Shown here one piece after another: positions 8,403 through 16,517 of a DNA stretch of 54,372 nt (positions are counted from its first letter, which is position 1; each line of letters starts with the position of its first letter). The notes below the pieces were generated by a model that saw only the letters and a list, made by a program, of their open reading frames with translations, had not been told where the DNA came from and made no database searches. A program made the translations under genes and the position numbers. Source of the DNA: Prevotella sp. (GTDB lineage: Bacteria > Bacteroidota > Bacteroidia > Bacteroidales > Bacteroidaceae); assembly GCA_017455845.1 (NCBI GenBank), contig JAFSYY010000049.1:1-54372 (forward strand), given 5' to 3'.

Positions 8403-10181
8403 ATGAGAATATTTACTACGAGTTTGTTGCTGATTGTTTTTTCTTTATGGTTCAGCCCGGCCGGGGCACAACAGCCCGCCGAGGCACAGCCCGGGGTGCA
8501 GCAGCCCGGCGAGGCACCGATAAAGAATCCCATGTTGTGGGCCGATGTGCCCGACCCAGACGTTATCCGTGTGGGCGACACGTTCTACCTGGTCTCTACC
8601 ACCATGCACCTCATGCCCGGTGCGCCCGTCATGGCCTCTAAGGACTTGAAGAACTGGGAGACCGTGGGCTATATCTTCGACCGCCTGACCGACTCGCCCA
8701 AATACGACCTTCCCCTTGAGAAGATAAGCAGCAAGTCTAATCATAATTCTCAATTCCCAATTCTCAACTCTCAATTCAGAAGTCTTGGCACCGTCTATGG
8801 CCGCGGACAGTGGGCCACGTCGCTGAAATATCACGACGGCAGGTTCTGGGCGCTGCTGGCTCCCAACGAGGCCGGTGCCATGGGCGACACGTATATCTTC
8901 ACAGCCGAGAAGGCCGAGGGGCCGTGGACCATCCACTCCCGCCTGCGCCATTTCCACGATGCTACGCTGTTCTTCGACGACGACGGCACGCCATACGTGT
9001 TCTTCGGCACGGGCGAGATGTGCCAGTTGACACGTGACCTGAAGGGCGTCGTGGAGGGCAGCCTGCGCCATTACTTCCAGCGCGAGGCCGACGAGCGCGG
9101 ACTGCTGGAGGGCACCCGTGTCGTCAAGCATAACGGCACGTACTACGCCCTGCTTATCAGTCATGTCTTCGCCCCAGGCCGCCACCGCCGTGAGGTGTGC
9201 TATCGCACCAAGGACCTCAACGCCACGTGGGAGAAGAGCACCATCCTGGAGAGCGACTTCGGCGGCTTCTCGTATCTGGCACAGGGTACCATCGTCGATA
9301 CCGAGGAGGGCGACTGGTATGGCATCATGTTCCAGGACCGCGGCGGCGTAGGCCGTGTGCTCACGCTGAGCCCTGTCCGCTGGATCGACGGCTGGCCTAT
9401 GCTGGGCGACGAAAGCGGCCGTGTGCCCGAGACCATGCGCCCCTATCGTAGCGGCATGCCCGAGACAAGTATCGTGCAAAGCGATGATTTTAGCCCCACC
9501 CCCAGCCCCTCCGCGGGAGGGGCTGGGGGTGGGGCTCTTAAAAAGTGCTGGCAGTGGAACCATAACCCCGTGGACGATGCGTGGAGCCTCACCGAGCGCC
9601 CCGGCTTCCTGCGCCTGAAGACCAGTCGCGTGGTGCCCAACCTCTACCTGGCTCCGAATACCCTGACGCAGCGTATGGAGGGTCCGGTGTGCAGCGGTGC
9701 CGTCTGCCTCGACCTGAGGAAGATGAAGGATGGCGACTGTGCTGGTCTGGCGGCCTTCAATGGCGACAGTGGCGTGCTCACGGTCAAGAGGCAGGGCAGG
9801 AAATATGTCCTGGAGATGAGCGAGCAGAGCGTCGCCCTCACTGAGCGTGAGAAGGCCGTGACCGGTGTAGAGGAAAAGGTTGTTGAAATGGTAGTCCTGC
9901 CCTCTCATCCCTCACCCCTCACCCCTCACCTCTACTTAAAGATCACCGGCGACTTCCAGCCCGGGCATCATGACGTGGCCAACTTCTATTATAGCCTCGA
10001 CGGTGACCACTGGACGCAGATAGGCACCAGGGACTACCGCATGATCTTCGACTATCGCCGCTTCTTCATGGGCACCAAGTTTGCCATCTTCAACTATGCC
10101 ACCAAGAAAGTTGGCGGCTATGTCGATGTGGACTATTTCGAGTATAAAAAATTAAAAAATAATTCTGATAACGATAATTAG
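8403..10181 (+). CDS. Glycoside hydrolase family 43 (beta-xylosidase/alpha-L-arabinofuranosidase type)
   Basis: The start at 8403 gives a signal peptide (MRIFTTSLLLIVFSLWFSPAGA) and 592 residues. The N-terminal five-bladed propeller has the GH43 acidic triad: Asp in VPDPDV (about residue 53), Asp in HDATLFFDDDG (about 187), and Glu in LLEGTRV (about 236). A C-terminal beta-sandwich follows (FNYATKKVGGYVDVDYFEY), as in xylan-active GH43 enzymes with an added sandwich domain. Xylosidase or arabinofuranosidase action on xylan side chains is the likely role. Three repeat inserts lie in frame: a heptamer array (8745-8779) in a propeller loop, a 45-bp GC palindrome (9492-9536) between domains, and another heptamer array (9904-9938) in the sandwich. 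A Gln/Pro-rich linker follows the signal peptide. It is the first gene of the operon and the next gene starts 9 bp later. Confidence 0.88.
   Translation: MRIFTTSLLLIVFSLWFSPAGAQQPAEAQPGVQQPGEAPIKNPMLWADVPDPDVIRVGDTFYLVSTTMHLMPGAPVMASKDLKNWETVGYIFDRLTDSPKYDLPLEKISSKSNHNSQFPILNSQFRSLGTVYGRGQWATSLKYHDGRFWALLAPNEAGAMGDTYIFTAEKAEGPWTIHSRLRHFHDATLFFDDDGTPYVFFGTGEMCQLTRDLKGVVEGSLRHYFQREADERGLLEGTRVVKHNGTYYALLISHVFAPGRHRREVCYRTKDLNATWEKSTILESDFGGFSYLAQGTIVDTEEGDWYGIMFQDRGGVGRVLTLSPVRWIDGWPMLGDESGRVPETMRPYRSGMPETSIVQSDDFSPTPSPSAGGAGGGALKKCWQWNHNPVDDAWSLTERPGFLRLKTSRVVPNLYLAPNTLTQRMEGPVCSGAVCLDLRKMKDGDCAGLAAFNGDSGVLTVKRQGRKYVLEMSEQSVALTEREKAVTGVEEKVVEMVVLPSHPSPLTPHLYLKITGDFQPGHHDVANFYYSLDGDHWTQIGTRDYRMIFDYRRFFMGTKFAIFNYATKKVGGYVDVDYFEYKKLKNNSDNDN
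8745..8779. repeat. In-frame heptamer array (AATTCTC), five units, in GH43
   Basis: Five 7-bp units based on AATTCTC run from 8745 to 8779 and encode Asn/Ser/Gln-rich residues that do not fit the GH43 fold around them. Confidence 0.85.
9492..9536. repeat. 45-bp perfect GC-rich palindrome inside GH43
   Basis: Two 21-bp arms (9492-9512 and 9516-9536) are perfectly complementary around a GCG loop. In frame it encodes a Pro/Ser then Gly/Ala stretch between the propeller and the C-terminal sandwich. Degenerate relatives occur at 12778-12805 and 45150-45164. It resembles a dispersed palindromic element tolerated in a linker. Confidence 0.9.
9904..9938. repeat. In-frame heptamer array (CTCACCC), about five units
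   Basis: Units CTCATCC, CTCACCC, CTCACCC, CTCACCT and CTACTTA follow each other in frame in the C-terminal sandwich of GH43. Confidence 0.75.
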
Positions 10182-10190
10182 AAAACGACA

Positions 10191-11972
10191 ATGAACCATT
10201 TTTCCCGAACCATCCTCCGTATCTGCCTTGTAGGTTACACATTATGCGCATCAGCAGCGTCGGCCTGGGCCGATAATATCACCGTCAACGGCACCAGCCG
10301 TAACTATATCGTCTATGCTCCGGCAAACCTTGGCGAGAACCGCCCGCTGCTCATCTCCTGTCATGGCATGAACCAGGATGCCAATTACCAGAAAGGCATG
10401 CTGGCCATAGAGAGCGTGGCCGACACCGCCAAGTTTGTTACCGTGTTCCCTAACGGCATAGACAAGGGCTGGGACATCAGCGGCGACCGCGACATCAACT
10501 TCGTGCTGGCGTTGATCGACAAGATGGTGCAGCAGTATAAGATAGACCGCAACCGCGTCTTTCTCTCCGGCTTCTCCATGGGCGGCATGTTCACCTACCA
10601 TGCCATGAACAAGATTGCCGACAAGATTGCGGCCTTTGCTCCCATCAGCGGCTATCCCATGGGCGGCACCACGGCCAATGCCAGCGTGCGCCCCATACCT
10701 ATCATCCATACCCATGGCACCGGCGACGATGTGGTGGTGTTCAGTGGCGTGCAGGGTGCGCTGAACGCTTGGATAAAGCATAACGGCTGTCCCACGCAGG
10801 CTCAGGTGACCACCAACTATCGCGGGGCACCCCATATCACCCGCCGTGTGTGGGGACCGGGCAATAGTAACGTGGAGGTGGTGCTGATGGAGATGAAGGA
10901 CAAGGGCCACTGGATCAGCAACGACTACGGCGTGAAGACGGGCGACGAGATATGGAAGTTCTGCAAGCGTTTCTCGCTGGAACTGAAAGACCCGGAGGTG
11001 AGGATCACCGCGCCGAAGGACGGCCTGACCTATATCACCATGGGCGGTGCGGCGGAGGTGCCGGCTTTCTCGTTCAAGGCAACGGCCAGCGACCCCGACG
11101 GCGAGGTGGCGAAGGTGGCGTTCTACGACAATGACGCCCTGCTGCAGGAGTTCACCAAGGAACCCTATACCTTCCAGGTCAGCGGTCTGGCCAAGGGCAC
11201 TCATAAACTGAAGGCCGTGGTCACCGACGATGAAGGACGTACCAGTAGCAGCACCGTGACTGTTACCGTGACAGAGACTAATAATCATGTGGTGTCGAAG
11301 GTGTTTACTACCGAAGGCAGCGTGCCGGAGGGATGGACGGCCTACGACGGCAACGAGAAGCGCACGGGCTTCTCCAGCGGCTACAGTTCCGGGCCGCGTG
11401 TGTTCCATTTCACCGGTTCTACGCACGACTTCGAATGGGGGTTCTATACGCGTAACGTCACCGGTGCAGCCAAGGCTGGCTATGCCCGTTTTGCCGACAA
11501 CGGCACGTCGACCACGCTGACGCTCTATCCCGGCAACTATGCCATCTATCATAAGATTGCCAACTGGAACTGTGCCGAGTTCTCGCCCGTCACAGTGGCA
11601 TTGGAGACTGTCGGCGGGCAGGAGATAGCCTCGCAGACCGTCACGCCGACGGCAAACGTGGGCAATACGGCCAGTAACGATTTCTCTGGTTCCACGATGT
11701 GCAACTTCTCGTTCGACGTGCTGGAGAAAGGGCGTTATGTCATCACCTATTATACCGCCGATGCCGCCTGGGCCGACCTGGTCGTCGGACTGTCGTCCAT
11801 ACGCCGCCTCGGTGATGTGACGGCCGTCAAGGGCATCAGCAGTGCCGGGGCCTGCCGTGCGGAATACTTTAACCTGTCGGGCCAGCGTATAGAGAAGCCT
11901 GCGAAGGGCATGTTCGTGGAGCAGACGGTGATGAGCGACGGCACACGGACGGCAAGGGTTGTCAGGAGATAA
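10191..11972 (+). CDS. CE1-like esterase (feruloyl/acetyl-xylan esterase type) with Ig-like and C-terminal beta modules
   Basis: This 593-aa protein has a signal peptide (ends ASAASAWA). Residues 30-265 form an alpha/beta-hydrolase of the PHB-depolymerase/CE1 kind: an oxyanion region at LLISCHGMNQD, the nucleophile elbow GFSMGG with Ser129, an acid near THGTGDDVV, and a His near DKGHWIS. An Ig-like domain follows (VRITAPKDGLTYI ... VVTDDEGRTSSS, about 270-360). Next comes a jelly-roll-like module (SSGYSSGPRVFHFTG, about 370-540) homologous to one in the 4456 protein. The end carries the variant tail (YFNLSGQRIEKPAKG ... MSDGTRTARVVRR). Removing ferulate or acetate from arabinoxylan side chains is the likely role from family and neighbours. 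The gap to the next gene is filled entirely by an octamer array. Confidence 0.85.
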   Translation: MNHFSRTILRICLVGYTLCASAASAWADNITVNGTSRNYIVYAPANLGENRPLLISCHGMNQDANYQKGMLAIESVADTAKFVTVFPNGIDKGWDISGDRDINFVLALIDKMVQQYKIDRNRVFLSGFSMGGMFTYHAMNKIADKIAAFAPISGYPMGGTTANASVRPIPIIHTHGTGDDVVVFSGVQGALNAWIKHNGCPTQAQVTTNYRGAPHITRRVWGPGNSNVEVVLMEMKDKGHWISNDYGVKTGDEIWKFCKRFSLELKDPEVRITAPKDGLTYITMGGAAEVPAFSFKATASDPDGEVAKVAFYDNDALLQEFTKEPYTFQVSGLAKGTHKLKAVVTDDEGRTSSSTVTVTVTETNNHVVSKVFTTEGSVPEGWTAYDGNEKRTGFSSGYSSGPRVFHFTGSTHDFEWGFYTRNVTGAAKAGYARFADNGTSTTLTLYPGNYAIYHKIANWNCAEFSPVTVALETVGGQEIASQTVTPTANVGNTASNDFSGSTMCNFSFDVLEKGRYVITYYTADAAWADLVVGLSSIRRLGDVTAVKGISSAGACRAEYFNLSGQRIEKPAKGMFVEQTVMSDGTRTARVVRR

Positions 11973-12028
11973 CGAAATGTCGAAATGTCGAGATGTCGAG
12001 ATGTCGAAATAACGAAATAACGAAATAA
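11973..12028. repeat. Octamer array (CGAAATGT/CGAAATAA), seven units, filling an intergenic gap
   Basis: Seven 8-bp units start on the base after the TAA stop of the esterase and end 9 bp before the GH97 start, so almost the whole intergenic space is array. Confidence 0.9.
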
Positions 12029-12037
12029 TAATCCAGA

Positions 12038-14047
12038 ATGAAGAAATCAATGCTATTGATGGCCGCCATGGCCTTGGCCAGCCTGACCACAGTACAGGCT
12101 GCAGAACAGATTAAGAGTCCCGACGGCACGCTGACGGTAACGATAGACAATGCCGACGGAAAGCCAACCTACCGGGTGACACAGGGCGATGTGGTGTTCC
12201 TGGAGCAGTCGCCTCTGGGACTGAAACTCAACTTCGAGGACCTGACGCAGGGACTGACACTGAAGGAATGTAAGGTTGGCCAGGTGGAAGAATCCTACAC
12301 GCTGAAGACCATCAAGCAGGGCACGGTGCACTACGAGGCTACCGAGGCCGTGTGCCAGTTTGAGAAGGTTGCCTGTAGGATGGATGTCATCTTCCGCGTG
12401 AGCAACCGCGACGTGGCCTACCGTTATAAGATCTATCCGAAGAAGGGTAGGGGCGGTGATACCCTCGCCGCTGTCGTAGAGGGTGAGGCCAGTGGCTTCA
12501 TGCTGCCAGAGGGCACCACCACGTTTCTCTGTCCGCAGGCGAAGCCCATGGGCGGCTTCGCCCGCACGTCGCCCAGTTACGAGACACCCTATACCCTTGA
12601 CGAGCCGATGGGCAAGAACGGATGGGGTGAGGGCTATACGTTCCCTTGCCTGTTCAAGGCTCCCCTGACAGCCTCCAAAGGGTCTTCGAAAGTCTCGGAG
12701 GCTGCCTTCGCCTGGATTCTGATTTCTGAGACAGGCACCGATGGCAACTACGTAGGCTGCCGCCTACTGTCTGATGTAGCCCCCTCGGGGGCAGAGGGGG
12801 GGGCTTCTTATAAGATCGGTTTCCCCCAGCAGGGCGAGATGAACGGTTTCGGCACGACGACGGCGGCTGTCAGCCTGCCTGCCGAGACACCGTGGCGCAC
12901 CATCACCGTAGGTACCTCGCTGAAGAATATCGTGGAGACAACGGTGCCTTTCGACCTGGTGAAGCCGAAGTATAAGGCCAGCCGTGACTATACGTATGGT
13001 GCCGGTTCGTGGTCGTGGATCATTGGCATGGATCCCAGTTGTAACTTCGATGAGCAGAAGCGTTATATCGACTTCTCGGCGGCCATGGGCTGGCGCACGG
13101 TATTGATCGATGCCCTGTGGGACAAGCAGATTGGCTATGAGAAGATGGCTGAACTGTCACGCTATGCGCAGTCGAAGGGCGTGGGTATCTTCCTCTGGTA
13201 CAACTCCAACGGCTCCTGGAACGATGCACCGCAGTCGCCGCTGAACAAGATGAACCGCTCGTCTGTCCGTCGTCAGGAGATGAAATGGATGCAGGAGAAT
13301 GGCATCCTGGGTATCAAGGTGGACTTCTTCGGTGGCGACAAGCAGCCCATGATGCAACTCTATGAGGATATCCTCACAGATGCCAACGAGTTCGGTATTC
13401 AGGTCATCTTCCATGGCTGTACGCTGCCTCGCGGCTGGGAGCGGATGTATCCTAACTATGTGGCCAGTGAGGCAGTGCTGGCCAGCGAGAATCTGCACTT
13501 CGGACAGGGTGCCTGTGATGCGGAGGCCTTCAACGGCTGCATCCATCCGTTTATCCGAAATACGGTGGGCTCGATGGACTTTGGTGGTTCTACGCTGAAC
13601 AAATACTATAATGCCGACAACAAGCGTGGCACGCACCGTGTGACGAGCGATGTCTATGCTTTGGCCACGGCCGTGCTGTTCCAGAGCAGTGTGCAGCACT
13701 TTGCCATGGCTCCCAATAACCTGACTGATGCGCCTGCCTGGGCTGTTGACTTCATGAAGAAGGTGCCCACGACGTGGGATGAGGTGAGGTTTATCGACGG
13801 TTATCCCGGCAAGTATTGTATCATGGCCCGTCGCCATGGTAGTCAATGGTTCGTGGCAGGTATCAATGCTGATGGTCAGCCGTTGAAGAAGACCATCACG
13901 CTGCCGATGTTCGAGAAAGGCACGGAACTGACTGTCTATAGCGATGATGTTCAGTTGCAGGGCAGCGTTAAGACTGTGAAGCAGAACAAGAAACAGCAAG
14001 TCACCGTGACCATTCCAACCAATGGTGCCGTGGTGATCAGAGAGTAG
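12038..14047 (+). CDS. Glycoside hydrolase family 97 (retaining, alpha-galactosidase-like)
   Basis: This 669-aa protein has a signal peptide (MKKSMLLMAAMALASLTTVQAA). It shows the full GH97 layout: an N-terminal beta-super-sandwich (SPDGTLTVTID, YRYKIYP), a TIM barrel (WSWIIGMDPSCNFDEQKRYIDF, IFLWYNSNGSWND, LGIKVDFFGGD), and a C-terminal beta domain. Asp429 in KVDFF matches the position of the nucleophile in retaining GH97 enzymes such as the Bacteroides thetaiotaomicron alpha-galactosidase. The inverting SusB type uses glutamates instead. It probably removes alpha-linked galactose or a similar sugar from complex xylan. A GC-rich palindrome-like insert lies in frame at 12778-12805. The next gene starts 32 bp downstream. 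Confidence 0.9.
   Translation: MKKSMLLMAAMALASLTTVQAAEQIKSPDGTLTVTIDNADGKPTYRVTQGDVVFLEQSPLGLKLNFEDLTQGLTLKECKVGQVEESYTLKTIKQGTVHYEATEAVCQFEKVACRMDVIFRVSNRDVAYRYKIYPKKGRGGDTLAAVVEGEASGFMLPEGTTTFLCPQAKPMGGFARTSPSYETPYTLDEPMGKNGWGEGYTFPCLFKAPLTASKGSSKVSEAAFAWILISETGTDGNYVGCRLLSDVAPSGAEGGASYKIGFPQQGEMNGFGTTTAAVSLPAETPWRTITVGTSLKNIVETTVPFDLVKPKYKASRDYTYGAGSWSWIIGMDPSCNFDEQKRYIDFSAAMGWRTVLIDALWDKQIGYEKMAELSRYAQSKGVGIFLWYNSNGSWNDAPQSPLNKMNRSSVRRQEMKWMQENGILGIKVDFFGGDKQPMMQLYEDILTDANEFGIQVIFHGCTLPRGWERMYPNYVASEAVLASENLHFGQGACDAEAFNGCIHPFIRNTVGSMDFGGSTLNKYYNADNKRGTHRVTSDVYALATAVLFQSSVQHFAMAPNNLTDAPAWAVDFMKKVPTTWDEVRFIDGYPGKYCIMARRHGSQWFVAGINADGQPLKKTITLPMFEKGTELTVYSDDVQLQGSVKTVKQNKKQQVTVTIPTNGAVVIRE
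12778..12805. repeat. GC-rich palindrome-like insert in GH97
   Basis: AGCCCCCTC (12778-12786) pairs imperfectly with a G-rich run ending in GGGGCT (to 12805). It adds a short Pro/Ser/Gly stretch in frame and resembles a degenerate copy of the palindrome at 9492-9536. Confidence 0.6.
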
Positions 14048-14079
14048 TTCATAGTTCATCGTTCTGACTATTAAGTAAT

Positions 14080-15663
14080 ATGCAAAAGATTCTCGCACTA
14101 TTCTCGCACCTCGTACCTCGTATCTCGTACCTCGCACTATTGGTCTTGCTGGCCATCCCTGCGTTGGCTGGCGAGGTGCCATTTGGTAAAGGCACGCTGA
14201 GTGTGCGCCAGGTGGCCCGCAATGCCGTGAGGATTCAGTATTGGGAACAGAAGACGACATCCGAACTGCCCAACTGGCTCTATGTGAAGCAAGATGAGGT
14301 GAGCAATCGCGATATGTCGGTCGATATTGATGCGGCCAGGCAGACGTTATGCATCAAGAACAAACAGAGTATTCCCGTCTTTACGGCCACGCTGCATCAG
14401 ATGCAGGGTAGGGAGGCCACGTTGGCTTTCCAGTCCCCGCCCGACGAGCGTCTCTACGGCCTGGGACAGTTTCAGGACGGCTACAATAATGTGCGCGGAC
14501 TGTCGCGCCGTTTGACGCAGGTGAACACTCAGATCTCCATTCCCATGCTGCTGTCGAGCAAGGGCTATGGCGTGCTGTGGAACAACTACGGACTGGTGGA
14601 GTTTAATCCCTGCGACCGTCAGGTCAGGATGACTCTTCTGGATGAGGCTGGCCTGTCTGAGGTGGTGAATGTCACCACGACGGAAGGCGGCCGGCAGGAA
14701 GTACGCCAGCGGAATATCTACGAGGCAACCATCGACCTGGCCGAGGATGGCGACTATTCCTTGTTGTTGGATGTCGGTCAGAAGATGGCACGCCGCCATA
14801 ACCTCTCTATTGATGGGCAGACCGTTCTTGAGATGCAGAACCTCTGGCTGCCGCCCACTGCTTCGGTCATTATACCTCTAAAGGCCGGTCATCATGTGTT
14901 GCGGGCAGAATTGTCAAAGGGTGACAGCCCTATATTATATTATAATAAGGTGGAGAACCAGACGGTGTTGCGCTCGCCGGTGGCTACTGCCGTCGATTAT
15001 ACCGTGTTCGTCGGCTCGCCCGATGAAATCATTGCGGCGTATCGCGAATTGACGGGCAAGGCTCCGCTGATGCCTCGTTGGGCGCTGGGCTATATCCATT
15101 GTCGTGAGCGTTTCCATTCCTCAGAAGAGATCCTCCAGACGGCCAACCGCTTCCGTAGTGAGCAGTTGCCTGTCGATGTCATTGTCCAGGACTGGCAGTA
15201 CTGGGGTAAGTACGGCTGGAACTCCATGCGTTTCGACGAGGATTTCTACCCCGATCCGAAGGCTTTGACCGACAGCCTGCATGCTATGGATATGCGGCTG
15301 ATGGTCAGCGTCTGGTCGAAGATTGACAAGAACTCGGAGGTGGGCCGGCAGATGACGGCCGACAACTATTATATCCCCGGCACCGACTGGATAGACTTCT
15401 TCAACACCGATGCTGCCGCTGCCTACTGGCAGAACTTCAGCACCCGGCTGGTGCCTCTGGGCATTGATGCTTGGTGGCAGGATGCTACGGAACCTGAGAA
15501 CGACGACCTCGTTGGCCGCCGTGTGAACAACGGCCAGTGGAGTGGGGAAGAGGTGCGCAACGTCTATCCACTACTGGTCAACAAAACGGTTTATGAAGGA
15601 CTGATGAGTGAAAAGGCGGAAGCAAACTCTTCACTCTTCACTCTTCACTTAATCGTCCCATGA
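14080..15663 (+). CDS. GH31 alpha-xylosidase/alpha-glucosidase, N-terminal part (frame lost in a heptamer array)
   Basis: The gene begins with a signal peptide whose n-region is encoded by a heptamer array (14103-14137) and whose core is LALLVLLAIPALA. It shows the GH31 N-terminal sandwich, then a PA14-type insert (about residues 200-315: DGDYSLLLDVGQKM ... LKAGHHVLRAELS). The barrel follows, with RWALGYIHCRERF and the nucleophile Asp468 in WWQDATEPE. The PA14 insert and DATEPE motif are like the B. ovatus xyloglucan alpha-xylosidase type. At residue ~515 the frame runs through three CTCTTCA units and stops at 15661-15663, just before the acid/base region. The rest of the enzyme continues in another frame from 15651 on. 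One extra heptamer, or two fewer, would rejoin both parts into 814 residues. It is either an off phase of a switch, a decayed gene, or a sequencing error. Confidence 0.85.
   Translation: MQKILALFSHLVPRISYLALLVLLAIPALAGEVPFGKGTLSVRQVARNAVRIQYWEQKTTSELPNWLYVKQDEVSNRDMSVDIDAARQTLCIKNKQSIPVFTATLHQMQGREATLAFQSPPDERLYGLGQFQDGYNNVRGLSRRLTQVNTQISIPMLLSSKGYGVLWNNYGLVEFNPCDRQVRMTLLDEAGLSEVVNVTTTEGGRQEVRQRNIYEATIDLAEDGDYSLLLDVGQKMARRHNLSIDGQTVLEMQNLWLPPTASVIIPLKAGHHVLRAELSKGDSPILYYNKVENQTVLRSPVATAVDYTVFVGSPDEIIAAYRELTGKAPLMPRWALGYIHCRERFHSSEEILQTANRFRSEQLPVDVIVQDWQYWGKYGWNSMRFDEDFYPDPKALTDSLHAMDMRLMVSVWSKIDKNSEVGRQMTADNYYIPGTDWIDFFNTDAAAAYWQNFSTRLVPLGIDAWWQDATEPENDDLVGRRVNNGQWSGEEVRNVYPLLVNKTVYEGLMSEKAEANSSLFTLHLIVP
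14103..14137. repeat. Heptamer array (CTCGTAC), five units, in the GH31 signal peptide
   Basis: Five 7-bp units (CTCGCAC, CTCGTAC, CTCGTAT, CTCGTAC, CTCGCAC) encode residues between the start and the hydrophobic core of the signal peptide. Confidence 0.85.
15627..15647. repeat. Heptamer array (CTCTTCA), three exact units, at the GH31 frameshift
   Basis: Three identical CTCTTCA units lie where the GH31 reading frame is lost. Each unit shifts the frame by one base, so the copy number decides whether the enzyme is full length. Confidence 0.9.
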
Positions 15664-16517
15664 TTCTCACCCGCTGCGGCTTTCCCGGCATCCAGCGTTA
15701 TGGCTCGGCGATGTGGAGTGGCGATGTGGGCAATGACTGGGAGACGTTCCGTCGTCAGTTGACGGCAGGTCTTGGCATGCAGGCAGCCGGCATTCCCTGG
15801 TGGACGTATGATGCCGGCGGCTTCTTCCGTCCCGGTAATCAATATACCGATGCGGCCTATATCGAGCGGATGTTGCGCTGGATAGAGACCAGCGTCTATC
15901 TGCCCTTGATGCGTGTGCATGGCTATATGAGCAACACTGAACCATGGAACTACGGTCCTGAGGCGCAGGCTGTCATTGCCGGTTGTCTGAAAGAGCGCTA
16001 CCGCTTGTTACCTTACATATATAGTATGGCAGCGGCTATCTCGTTCGACGGCTCTACGCTGATGCGTCCGCTGGTGTTCGACTTTGCTGACGACGCTACG
16101 GCGCTTGACCAGAAATACGAGTATATGTTCGGACCGGCACTGCTCGTCAGTCCTGTGACAGAACCTGATGTAACGACATGGCAGACCTATCTGCCTAAGA
16201 CACAGGGCGGCTGGTACGACTATCACACCGGACAACACTATGATGACGGACAGACGGTGACGACAGCCGTCACCAAGGCCGCCATCCCTGTCTTCGTGCG
16301 TGCCGGCAGCATCATCCCCGTTGCTGGTGACGAGGTGCTGGTCTATCCAGGTGCCGACGGTGCCTTCACGCTCTATGAAGACGATGGCACAACGATGGCT
16401 TATCAGGAGGGACAATGCTCGCGCACCTCTTTCCAATGGAATGATGCCAAGGGTAAGTTGAATATCAGTCCACGTAAGAAACGTTCATTTAAAATCATAA
16501 TTAAAAACACGAAATAA
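15660..16517 (+). CDS. GH31 C-terminal part (acid/base half), overlapping the stop of the first part
   Basis: This 285-aa frame begins at an ATG that overlaps the TGA of the upstream part (ATGA, 15660-15663), so coupled translation is possible. It continues the GH31 barrel exactly where the upstream frame breaks off: the codons before the ATG read N-R-P, giving NRPMILTRCGFPGIQRYG. It contains the acid/base Asp22 in WSGDVG, then WWTYDAGGFF, and the two C-terminal beta domains (GPALLVSPVTEP, PVFVRAGSIIP, LYEDDG). Without the N-terminal half it has no nucleophile and no signal peptide. Whether two co-translated halves could pair is unknown; the cytoplasmic location of this half makes that unlikely. 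The stop codon shares its last A with the ATG of the next gene. Confidence 0.85.
   Translation: MILTRCGFPGIQRYGSAMWSGDVGNDWETFRRQLTAGLGMQAAGIPWWTYDAGGFFRPGNQYTDAAYIERMLRWIETSVYLPLMRVHGYMSNTEPWNYGPEAQAVIAGCLKERYRLLPYIYSMAAAISFDGSTLMRPLVFDFADDATALDQKYEYMFGPALLVSPVTEPDVTTWQTYLPKTQGGWYDYHTGQHYDDGQTVTTAVTKAAIPVFVRAGSIIPVAGDEVLVYPGADGAFTLYEDDGTTMAYQEGQCSRTSFQWNDAKGKLNISPRKKRSFKIIIKNTK

Noticed and set aside
8445-9908. 487-aa open frame on the minus strand across GH43
   Set aside because: The plus strand carries a complete GH43 with a signal peptide and catalytic motifs; the antisense frame is low-complexity and typical of GC-rich codon shadows.
10251-12050. 599-aa open frame on the minus strand across the CE1-like esterase
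   Set aside because: It matches no recognisable domain and lies fully opposite a well-supported gene, with its start in the octamer array.
14080-16517. GH31 called simply as a pseudogene
   Set aside because: Both halves are otherwise intact and the break lies precisely in a slippage-prone array, so a reversible switch or read error is as likely as decay.
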